Shown piece after piece: positions 1 to 64,000 of a DNA stretch of 64,000 nt. Position 1 is the first letter of the stretch. Every line of letters begins with the position of its first letter. Where the stretch lies: contig NW_022098001.1 of NCBI RefSeq assembly GCF_002288925.2, positions 7,280,665-7,344,664 of the forward strand, given 5' to 3'. The position numbers and the translations under genes were made by a program. Under the pieces are notes generated by a model. The model saw nothing but the letters and a program-made list of their open reading frames with translations. It was not told the DNA's origin and did no database searches. The DNA is from Delphinapterus leucas (lineage: Eukaryota > Chordata > Mammalia > Artiodactyla > Monodontidae).

Positions 1-1686
1 TTTTACTTTCCAGGCCCAGTAGGCATTGTGTTTGCGACCCTGGTGTAAGCATTCTTCTTGATAAGCCCAAAACATGCATTTATTTTCAGGTTATTTGCAG
101 TGCCTCCCAATTACCGCTGATTTTTTTCTCTCTGTGTGTTTTGAGTAAGACACATTAGGATACCAAGTGTCTGTGTTGAGCTTATTTAAAATTGTATAGG
201 AGCATCACCGTGTGAAGTCACCCGGGTGTGTGCTGTTACTGGTAAGGAGCCTGCCATGCTCTTTGGGTGATATCTTGGACAGGGACGTGACCTTGACTGA
301 AAGAATCATAATCACTGTTCCCTGCTCCCTTCCATATTATAAAAACTCTTGAACTCAGATTTCTAAATTGGGAGAGAGAAGACACCAGTACCATAAAAGA
401 ATTAACTATAGGTATTTTTTAATAGTGCATACTATAATAGCTAGTATATTTTTTGAGACATTAAAATTTACTTTGCAGAATCTTCCAAAAAATGTTTCTC
501 TTCCCCAAGGTACATCATCATACACAAGCCTTATAAAATAGATGGGTTCCTGAAAGTAGCTTCTAAATGCATTTTAAAAAAATTTTACTCATAAAACTGA
601 AAATGTATTGCTATGGAAAAACACACTTACCCTCGGATTAAATAATAATTAGAGATTCAAACATTAATACAAATATTTCTGAATTACTTATTTGCAGACA
701 TATAATGCTCACCTGGTAAGGTGTTAGGTTTTTCACATCAGAAATGTCATGTCTTTGGGATTAAATCTGCCTGGGAGAAAGCAGTCCCTTATGTGTTGCC
801 TGGCCCTTAAAATTGAATTCTTACTCTTTATTCATTTAGAAGCTCTAAAATTGTGGCCAAGTGAAAGGCTTTGCCTTATGTGCTCTCTCTTAATTGCTGC
901 TAGTTTTTAATGTGTTAATTTTGTAGCCTTTGTAAGCTTTTATTCAGAGGTATAGATTTTTGTACAGGTAGCTTACTAGTTCCCCTAATGAGGTCTGTGT
1001 TTGTGATTATTTCTTTATCTTTTTAGCGATGTGCACACCTGTATAGCAGGAGAAAAAAAAATCACGCCCAGATATTAATCTAACAACACATTTTACAAGC
1101 TCCAGTTTCATTCATTAATTTCCTTGGGATGAAGTTGTACTGTTAAAAAAACTTTTTTGTATAAAAAATAAACCTAAATTGATCTTTGTTTGAAAACTAC
1201 TTACTGTGTGGATATTAGTTCCATTGCTTTTGAGAGCACAGAAAAGGGGTTTAGTGGGCTAACAGTATTGGTTTTGTGCTAATCAGTATGTTTTGCTAAT
1301 GTCTACTATTGAACTTAATTCTTACTGATGATAAACAGGGGACAGAATTTTTTTTTGTTTTAATGTTCAGCTGTTCATTTATCTTAACTGTATGAGAGAT
1401 TATTTCCTAATCTTAACTTCACTGCAACTTTTGTTCCCGGTGCTTAAGTTTCTGTGGGAGCTTAATATAGTGGTTTTAGTGCTGAACTGGGTACTAGGAT
1501 CCCCCAGTTCCATTTCTATCCCTTGCTGACTTATTCTGTGATTCCAGAATTGGCATTTGTACTTCACTTTCCTGCCTGGAGTATTTGCTTGTAGAACAAA
1601 CTTTCATCTCAGATGAGAAGTTCTGTGCACCTTATCCTTACACTTAGACGTGGTAGTGAGCTCTGATTTTGTCCATGTTCTTCTAG
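1..1686 (+). other. UBR5: UBR5 intron (5' part cut by window)
   Basis: AT-rich sequence ending in a pyrimidine-rich tract and TTCTAG acceptor before exon w1. I recognise no repeat or coding segment in it. Confidence 0.7.
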
Positions 1687-56249
<54,563 letters not shown>

Positions 56250-56628
56250 AGTATAAAAAGTGTGTACTGCTGTGTAATATTACTAGCTTATTTTGTAGAT
56301 TTTTTTCCATTTGTCTATAAAAGTTTATGAAAGTTAATGCTGTCACACCCTGTGGTGGTACCTTAAAGAGATTAAATGCAAACATTCCTTGCTGAGTTTG
56401 TAGCTTAAAGGCCTGAGGAGCACTAGCAACATTTCACTGTAATGGTTTGCTAGTCAGCAACTTCTGGGTCTAACCCCAGCCAAAGATGACAGCAGAACAA
56501 CATAATTTACACTGTGATTTATCTTTTTGCTGAGGGGAAAAAATGTAAAATGTTCTGAAAATTCACTGCTGCCTTTGTGGAAAGTGTTTCAGCAAAGGTT
56601 CTTGTATAGAGGGAATAGGGAATTTCAA

Positions 56629-56634
56629 AATAAA
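56629..56634 (+). promoter_or_regulatory. UBR5: Possible proximal poly(A) signal AATAAA
   Basis: Canonical hexamer 380 bases after the stop, followed by T-rich sequence (TTTTCATTTTAACTTTTTTT). Confidence 0.5.
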
Positions 56635-57181
56635 AAATTAAGTATGTTCTGTGTTTTCATTTTAACTTTTTTTATGGTGTTTAATTTGTGGTTGGCTGCA
56701 ATTGTGTATCATGTATATGGAACTTGTAAAAAAAAAAGTTCTGAACATTCAGATCTTAGAGATGAAATCACTTTTACCTATAAAAACCACTTTTATTGCG
56801 GTTTGACTGCATTGAGCTCTAGGATATTAAATGATATCACTAATATTTTGCATGTAATTTGTTCATTTGAGTGAGGGCACTTTTTTGTACATATGATGGG
56901 GGCCAATGCACAATACTTTATCACAATCAACTTTTTTCCTTTGTATCCCTATTTCAATGAGCAGTCAAGTCAGGTGTACTGCACTTCAGTTCTAACTAGA
57001 CATTTGTACTAAGGCATTTCAGTTATGTAAACTCAGCCTGGGCACTTTCTGATAACTGTAAAATGTTTTATAAGATCATGATTATTGAAGATAAATTTTG
57101 AAAAATTTTAAATGTTCGTGAGCAGCTTAACTACTTTTGTATCTAGCCTTTTTTAAGTATCTTGTTACATTTACTTTTTTA

Positions 57182-57187
57182 AATAAA
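57182..57187 (+). promoter_or_regulatory. UBR5: Likely main poly(A) signal AATAAA of UBR5
   Basis: Canonical hexamer followed by a T/GT-rich element (GTTTTTATTTATGTAGTTG) about 45 bases on, the usual arrangement of a 3' end site. Confidence 0.75.
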
Positions 57188-57205
57188 GAAATTACAGAAG
57201 AAATG

Positions 57206-57747
57206 TCAAGTAATACTGAAGAAACAGTTTTTATTTATGTAGTTGTACATTTTTAAACTAAGGACAATATACCGACACGGTTATGTGCATAAAATTTTTG
57301 ATTTAAAGAACTGAATGTACACATGGACTATAAGAAACAGAAGAAAATCAGTCCACATTTTACAGTTAGCAGAGAATCCTGAATGGCACTGGCCAGGCCA
57401 CTTTTCCTTTTTACAAATGGGGGAAGTAAAGTGAGCCTTACTTGGCATAGGAAGTTACTTCACTTATATTTGATAACTAAGTGAGAGGTTCTTTTTGATG
57501 ACCTATTAATTATGTAGCTTAGGACCATTATCTCTGAATTCTTGTGGTTTTAGTAGCTTTATTCAATGGCATAATAAGGAACACTGTTTTCTTCACCATG
57601 TCTTCAGTAAAGTGACTTAAACCAGTCACTTTACATATTGAAAATGAGAAGAGAAATTCTCTGGAGTCTTTCCTACTTTTCATTTCCTTTATAGGACTCC
57701 TGGCCTTTGGGATGTTTTTCACGTTCAAAGGCACTATGCTTTATTAT

Positions 57748-57780
<33 letters not shown>

Positions 57781-59140
57781 ACTTCCTTCAGAAGACTGAA
57801 CCATGTGATATTTTCAGCCCTGCTGACACAATAAATATTAAAAACTAAAGTGACAGTAGTAAAATTCATTATATTACTTAAAACATACACAACGTAAGAT
57901 GTATGAGATGTGTAAATTAACCAAAGGTTACTTTACAAAATGAGACATTGGTTTTTATGTCTAAATGCTATTTCTGAATAAATGAAATAGTAATTAGAGT
58001 AAGAGCTGATTTTCATCGATGTGTCTGAAAGAGAGAAAAACTGTATGCACATGACGGAATTGATAAAATGAAAACAAACTAGATATGATTAGGACATTTG
58101 AAACCCTAATTGTGAACTTATTTTTAATAGTTATTGAAAGAATGAAAGTATTTAAAATAATGCACAATGTCTTAAAGTCTTCCTAAATCAAAATTTTGGT
58201 TAAAATGCTTTTAGAAATACTAAAAGCAGAGGTTTTTTTTTTTTTAAAGTAAAGCATAAAATGGTTCTAAATGTAAAATAAAGTCATGTAAAATAAAGTT
58301 CTCTTTTGGTCTTGTTTAGTGATTAAATCTAATGGACTTGAAAACAAATTTAGGAATAGAAGACCAAGAATGAACTTTACTGAAGGTTTTCAAAGTTTTG
58401 CTACTTTTATTTCTTTCCCCTGAATTATCTGAATATCAAGACTACCCAGTATAAATGGCTTCCTGGGGCATACTTGAGAGGATTTTTAAATAGCATAATT
58501 TCACTATTTAGTACTTGCCCCTGAAGATACGATTTCTCTCCTAAATATATTATTTTTGTGTGTTTAGAGGTAGTCAGCAATATCTAGGTCTAAACTCAAG
58601 CTGAGATCTTCCCTTGAGGCAGTACTTATGCTTCTGAATGTGATTCTCTTGTGCTTGTTAATAGAGATTCCTAAGCTTTGCTCATCCTCTCAATCACATT
58701 CTGATTCAGTAACTCATAAGTAGAGAACAGAAATCTTTATTCTTAAAAGCATCCCAGGTGATTTCTGAAACACTGCCCAAAGAGCATTCCTTTTTTTCAT
58801 GAATATAAAGCCCCCTCTTGGTAAACGCCCCAGAGCCAAACCTTTCCTTCTTAAAACCTATGGGAAGGTAATTCTGTTAATCATCTACTCCTGGATTAGG
58901 TTCTTCCTCCTGTGCCTGGGTAGTGATTGAAAATATTTTCAATGTTTACATTAACCTAAGTAGGTAGGTATGAACATAGAGATTAATTCTTCTCTAAACA
59001 TCATTTGATTAATGTAGAAATGTATTTTAAATGTGACGTGTTTACTTATTTCAAAATACCTTGGATTAAATATAAGCAAAGAATCTTCTGTTACCTCCTG
59101 AGATTCAAAAAAAATTACTGGATTGTTATCACTGCAAACA
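57206..59140. other. Intergenic DNA downstream of UBR5
   Basis: AT-rich without a recognised gene. Contains a (TA)n microsatellite at about 57,745-57,781 and a weak MER5-like stretch near 58,660-58,790. RRM2B, the neighbour expected from human gene order, is not visible in the window. Confidence 0.6.
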
Positions 59141-59144
59141 TGAA

Positions 59145-59360
59145 GTTTCTCTTAATTTTATTGAGTATTTACTATGTGTTAGGCAGTTTGTTAAGTGCTT
59201 TACTGTATTTCATTTTATCCTGAGATAGGCACTATTACCATCCTCACAGATAGGAAACTCGACACATTAAAACTTTTGCTCAAGGTTACACAGCTGGTAA
59301 GTGCTGAAGTGAGATGTCTCCAGGCATCCTGGAGCTTGCATTCCTGAACATTGGGCTACG
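59145..59360 (-). repeat. MIR SINE, antisense
   Basis: GAGTATTTACTATGTGTTAG, GCACTATTACCATCCTCACA, then GGTTACACAGCTGGTAAGTG. Confidence 0.88.
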
Positions 59361-59424
59361 CTATTTTGTGGAAGATACGATTATAATTGAGTTGGTTATT
59401 AAAGGTCCTGAGCACCCAGTTCCA

Positions 59425-60165
59425 GTATGTAGGTGTGTGTGTATGGAGGGAGGTTCCCCCATACCACCAAGCAATGCACAGTTCAACTCAATTCTGACAC
59501 TATCTACCTGGAGATAGCATCAGATGCCACAGGTAAAGGGCTCAGTCCCACAAGACCCGCCCTCCACTTAAGAAGCCAATTGCAAGCCCAAGTTGTTAAC
59601 TATACTTCTGACTGGCTATATAAATCAGAGGTTCCCATGACTCTCCTTGGGTTTGATTAATTTGCTGAAGCGGCTCACAGAACTCGAACATTTTACTTAT
59701 TAGGTCACTGGTTTATTATAAAAGGATGTAACTCAGGAACAGCCAGGTGGAAGATAAACACTGGGCAAAGCATGGGGAAAGGGTGTGGAGCTTCCATGTC
59801 CTCTCCCCACATCTCCACGTGTTCACCAACGCTGAAGCTCTCTGAACCCTGCCTATCTGGGTTTTTATGGAGGCCTCATGTCACAGGTATGATTGATTAA
59901 ATCATTGACCACTGGTGATTGATTCAACCTCCAGTCCCTCTCCCTGCATAGAGGTCGAGGGTGGGACTGAAAGTTCCAACCCAGTCAAGGTTGGTTCCCC
60001 TGGCAACCAGCCCCCATCCTTATGAGTGGTCCAAAAGTCACCTCATTAACATAACAAAAGCAACATTGTTCTCATCACTTAGAAAATTCTGAGGGTTTGG
60101 GGAGCTCTGCACCAGAAACAGGGATAAAGACCAAATATGTACTGCTTATTATAAATCACAGTATC
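59425..60165 (-). repeat. Solo LTR-like relic (ERVL type), antisense
   Basis: Old endogenous-retrovirus LTR: GCGGCTCACAGAACTCGAAC, GGTTTATTATAAAAGGATGT (AATAAA on the minus strand), AGCCAGGTGGAAGATAAACA, then CTGGGTTTTTATGGAGGCCT. A TATATAA-like box appears at 59,619-59,626 on the + strand, probably by chance. No viral genes are attached. Confidence 0.65.
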
Positions 60166-60169
60166 AGTC

Positions 60170-61974
60170 ATAGAATAATGGAATACTCCAATGAGAGTCT
60201 GGCTGATTATGAAAAGGCAGAGTGATTCATATAGTTTTTGCTAAAGATTTCTAAGAAAAACTTTTGTCTTTTAGTAACTTCCCCTGAGGATAATAAGAAC
60301 TCTGAAGATCTGTGAATTTTCTAAAATCAACCATGGTACCTACTTTTAAGTCTTAAAAAATGAAAAGCACCATACATAATGAAAAACTAATTTCTTGTTT
60401 GCAAGTTTTCTCATGAGTTGAAACGAGCTGCTTTCTCTAAAATAGTAAATGTCTTTCATGGGTAAAATAATTTTCTGAATCTTTTTCAGAATGTATTTTT
60501 GATTATTTCTAGTTGCTGAACTGGATTCTTTGAATCAATAGTTTGTATTTTTACATAGTGCATGTAGGTACATGCAGGAACTCTTCGGGAAAAAGAGCAG
60601 GCTGTGTATTTCTGTTTGAAATGCTTTCTTCAAGGGGAAGATGAAATTTGACTTTATGAAGATTAAATGCACTGTCTATTGCAAAATTATGGCATAGTTC
60701 TGATTACATTTGAGTATTACGAATTAACCCTAGGAAAGTAACTTTGTAAACAAAGTGTCAAGCTCTCAGGTAAAAATTTTCAGATTGTGTAATGAAATCA
60801 TAAGGTACTGTTTACTGCTTATAGAAATGGAAGGCTTATGTGATCATTTTTTACACATTTATTTAGTACCTTTAAATAACAAATACCTAAGTTTGTGTTA
60901 TGTTTCATTAAGAATTCTGCCCACCTAAAAACCATAAGAATCCTCTCAATTACCAAGAAATGGATTGGGGTGGGGAAGAGTGAGTAAAAATAGTGATAAC
61001 AGCTGTGTCAAAAAACAGGCACCAAAATCTAAGTACAATAATGAAAGCAGAGGCTTTGATTCCTAGAATGTTTGATCATTGGGTTTCTGCTTCACGACAG
61101 ATTAGAAATGGCAAATTAGGATCAAGGAAGCTAGCAAACATTCAAAAAGTAGAATGGAGCCATTTAATGTAGAAACATTTGGTAGTACCAGGTCTGAAAA
61201 TCTGAATACTGCAAACAATGTATCTGCTACACAGATGACATGGCAGGAGACCCATCCAATTCAAAAACAGCACCCAAGACTAACATTTATCAATACTTCA
61301 GCTCAGGATAACTATTCATTTCACTAAAAATGTCTGTATACACTGGAAAAAGGCAGAGAAGCATGCATTTTGTTTTAAAAGATACAAAGTTGGTAAGGTT
61401 TAGGATGTCAAATGAAATTCTGTAACCTGAAATACAGGGCCTGGAACAAAGTAAGCACTCATATATGTGTTGAATGAAAGAAATAATTTATTCCTTAAAG
61501 GCTTCTAATAGATAAGGAACTACTGTATTATTTACAATTAGTGAGGTAGTAAAGCAAGATAGAGAAAAGCTTGTCTTGGATAGGTATGTAAGTTTTCTTG
61601 ATCATATGAACTTTCTGGAAGCATCTTAAAGATTGTAAAACAGATTCTATTAATTTTTAAATAAAATTTTAGCAGAACTACCTTGGAACATTAAATAAGG
61701 GAGGCAAAAACTTACTGATATTATTTCAAGGTACAGCAGCTGAAGGTTTAAGTGATTTGGGAAAGTGAAGGAGGAGAACCAAGATTTTCATACAATTTTT
61801 GTCATTGTGCACTTTTCTGCTACCACAATGCCTTAGACTTCTGAAAGCTCATGAGAATAACAAAGAACTCCTAGCCATTGCTTTCCTACAGCTATGACTT
61901 TACCTTTAAAGCTTCAGAGGCACGGGTGCAATTCCCACCATTCTTGGTCCATGCATTATCTGAAACTAGTTCAC
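60170..61974. other. Intergenic DNA, no recognised element
   Basis: AT-rich; a MIR-like tail (GGGCCTGGAACAAAGTAAGC) near 61,437. Nothing else identified. Confidence 0.5.
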
Positions 61975-62107
61975 TCGCTTGTTGTCTAACTTCTCCAGTG
62001 ACCTCAAGAGCAGAGACCATCAGAAACTATCCTTGTTTACTTCTTTTAAACCCAGTGCTTAGAATGGTGCCTGGCTCAAATATAATTTATGAATCAATAA
62101 ATTATCT
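61975..62107 (+). repeat. L2 LINE 3'-end fragment
   Basis: AGCAGAGACCATCAGAAACT, CCCAGTGCTTAGAATGGTGC, then CTGGCTCAAATATAATTTAT and AATCAATAAAT, the L2 3' end. Confidence 0.65.
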
Positions 62108-62110
62108 AGG

Positions 62111-64000
62111 AGGGGAAGATAGCGGAAGAGTTAAGACGCGGAGATCACCTTCCTCCCCACAGATACACCAGAAATGCATCTACACGTGGAACAACTCCCA
62201 CAGAACACCTACTGAATGCTGGCAGATGACCTCACACCTCCAAAAAGGCAAGAAACTCCCCACATACCTGGGTAGGGCAAAAGGAAAAAAGAAAGAACAG
62301 AGACAAGGTAATAGGGACGGGACCGGCACCAGTGGGAGGGAGCTGTAAAGGAGGAAAGGTTTCCACACACTGGGAAGCCCCTTCGCGGGCGGAGACTGCG
62401 GGTGGCGGAGAGGGGAGCTTCGGAGCCGCGGAGGAGAGCACAGCAGCAGGGTGCGGAGGGCAAAGCGGGGAGATTGCCGCACAGAGGATCGGTGCCGACC
62501 GGCACTCACCAGCCCGAGAGGCTTGTCTGCTCACCCGCCGGGGCAGGCGGGGCTGCGAGCTGAGGCTTGGGCTTTGATCAGAGCGCAGGAGGAGGACTGG
62601 GATTGGCGGCGTAAACACAGCCTGAAGGGGTTAGTGCACCACGGCTAGCCGGGAGGGAGGCGGGGGAAAGGTCTGGAGGTGCCGAAGAGGCAAGAAACTT
62701 TTTCTTCCCTCTTTGTTTCCTGGTGTGCGAGGAGAGGGGATTAAGAGCGCTGCTTAAAGGAACTCCAGAGAGGGGCGCGAGCCGCGGTGGACCCCAGAGA
62801 CAAGCGGGAGACGCTAAGGCTGCTGCTGCCGCGACCAAGGGGCCTGTGTGTGAGCACAGGTCACTATCCACACCCCTCTTCCCGGAAGACTGTGCAGCCC
62901 GCCACTGCCAGGTTCCCGGGATCCAGGGATAACTTCCCCGGGAGAACGCAAGGCGGGCCTCAGGCTGGTGCAACGTCATGCCGGCCTCTGCCGCCGCAGG
63001 CTCGACCCGCACTCCGCGCCCCTCCCTCCCCCCGGCCTGAGTGAGCCAGAGCCCCCGAATCAGCGGCTCCTTTAACCCTGTCCTGTCTCAGTGAAAAACA
63101 GACGCCCTCCAGCGACCTACACGCAGAGGCGGGACCAAATCCAAAGCTGAGCCCCTGGGAGCTGTGAGAACAAAGAAGTGAAAGGGGAATCTCTCCCAGC
63201 AGCCTCAGAAGCAGTGGATTAAAGTTCCACAATCAACTTGATGTACCCTGCATCTGTGGAACACCTGAATACACAACAAATCACCCCAAACTGAGGAGGT
63301 GGACTTTGAGAGCAAGATTTATGATTTTTTTCCCCTTTTCCTCTTTTTGTGAGTGTGTATGCTTCTGTGTGAGATCTTGTCTGTATAGCTTTGCTTCCAC
63401 CATTTGTCCTAGGGTTCTATCCATCCGTTTTTTTTAAACTTTTTTCTTAATAATTAATTTTAATAACTTTATATTACTTTATCTTTTCTTTCGTTCTTTC
63501 TTTCTTTTTCTTTCTTTCTTTCTTTCCTTCCTTCCTTCCCTCCCTCCTTTAGACAACAAATCATCCCAAAATTGAGGAGGTGGAATTTGAGAGCAAGATT
63601 CATGATTTTTTCCAAACCTTTTCCTCTTTTTGTGAGTGTGTATGTGTACACTTCTGTGTGAGATTTTGTCTGTACAGCTTTGCTTCCACCATTTGTCCTA
63701 TGGTTCTATCCATCCATTTTGTTTTTAATTTTTTTCTTAATAATTACTTTTTAATTTAATAACTTTATTATATTTTACTTTATTTTACTTTATCTTCTTT
63801 CTTTTTTCCTTCCTTCCCTCCGTCCTTCCTTCCTCCCACCGTCACTCCCTCCCCGCTCCTTTCTTTCTTTCTTTCCTTCTTTCATTCTTCCTTCCTTTCC
63901 TCCTTTCTTCCTATCTTCCTTCCTTCCTTCTTCTACTAATTCCTTCTCTCTACTTTTTCTCCTTTTATTCTGAGCTGTGTGGATGAAAGGCTCTTGGTGC
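62111..64000 (+). mobile_element. 5' UTR of a second L1 LINE, sense, cut by window end
   Basis: Begins GGGGAAGATAGCGGAAGAGT and goes on GACGCGGAGATCACCTTCCT, homologous to the reversed 5' end of the L1 at 18.5 kb. GC- and CpG-rich at 62,340-63,060. The YY1-type core is changed to AAGATAGCGG. A tandem block and pyrimidine microsatellites follow. ORF1 and ORF2 would lie outside the window. Confidence 0.9.
63268..63800 (+). repeat. Two-copy tandem block in the L1 5' UTR with pyrimidine microsatellites
   Basis: A unit running from ACAACAAATCACCCCAAACT through GTGAGTGTGTATG to CTTTGCTTCCACCATTTGTC occurs at 63,268-63,480 and again at 63,553-63,790. The copies are separated by (TTTC)n/(TTCC)n at 63,484-63,549, and another pyrimidine tract lies at 63,798-63,940. 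Confidence 0.88.

Larger units (their letters stand above)
56250..57205 (+). other. UBR5: UBR5 3' UTR
   Basis: About 955 bases of AT-rich sequence from the stop to the likely cleavage point after the AATAAA at 57,182. An internal AATAAA at 56,629 could give a shorter form. Confidence 0.85.

Noticed and set aside
59619..59626. TATA-like box near the 59.4-kb LTR
   Set aside because: On the strand opposite to the LTR and with no other promoter sign.
62180..63232. Several 80-150-codon frames on both strands
   Set aside because: GC-rich L1 5' UTR has few stops by chance. The frames overlap each other and show no domain.
57206..64000. Search for the next gene (RRM2B expected from human order)
   Set aside because: No exon, CpG-island promoter outside the L1, or matching protein segment was found in this interval.

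Overview
This is nuclear DNA from a mammal, most likely a cetacean. The window is built from AT-rich introns with GT-AG (and two GC-AG) splice sites, and it carries tRNA-derived CHR-type SINEs (core GGGCTTCCCTGGTGGCGCAG, with a TCCGGGAAGATCCCACATG block) that belong to the whale/hippo/ruminant clade. It also holds two L1 elements of the even-toed-ungulate/whale type, plus older mammalian MIR, MER5-like, L1M and LTR relics. There are no bacterial genes, CRISPR arrays or phage.

One host gene fills positions 1 to about 57,205 on the + strand: the 3' two thirds of UBR5 (EDD/HYD), a giant HECT-type E3 ubiquitin ligase. I placed 37 coding exons (1,687-56,249). Their phases join without a break into 1,813 codons plus part of a first one. 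If the protein is the usual 2,799 residues, this is residues 986-2,799: the end of the N-terminal half, the UBR-box zinc finger (about 1,160-1,245), a long acidic/serine-rich disordered region (about 1,515-1,740), helical scaffold, an Arg/Glu repeat, the MLLE (PABC) peptide-binding domain (about 2,377-2,455) and the HECT domain with catalytic Cys2768 (codon 56,151-56,153). The 3' UTR runs to an AATAAA at 57,182. The promoter and first exons lie upstream of the window.

The introns are a record of insertions. The 10.2-18.8 kb intron holds a complete-length but broken antisense L1 (11.07-18.51 kb) with a SINE nested in its ORF2. The 2.9-8.6 kb intron has a MIR, a SINE, and an older antisense L1 that carries a copy of the neighbouring MIR segment. 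The 21.5-26.7 kb intron has a hAT-type DNA transposon with an exact 8-bp target duplication and a processed PPID (cyclophilin 40) pseudogene. Smaller LINE tails, SINEs and LTRs fill the rest; one roughly 40-bp L1 tail lies just upstream of the penultimate exon.

Downstream of UBR5 (57.2-62.1 kb) I see only MIR, LTR and L2 relics and no gene. From 62.11 kb to the end is the 5' UTR of a second L1, on the + strand and cut off by the window edge.

I did not find a new multi-gene system. The most interesting signals are the two GC-AG introns (one with a competing GTAAGT and an in-frame stop), an 84-codon open candidate cryptic exon at 28.2 kb whose inclusion would stop translation, the MIR segment copied into an L1, the L1 5' end facing UBR5 exons, and the tiny L1 insertion near a splice acceptor.
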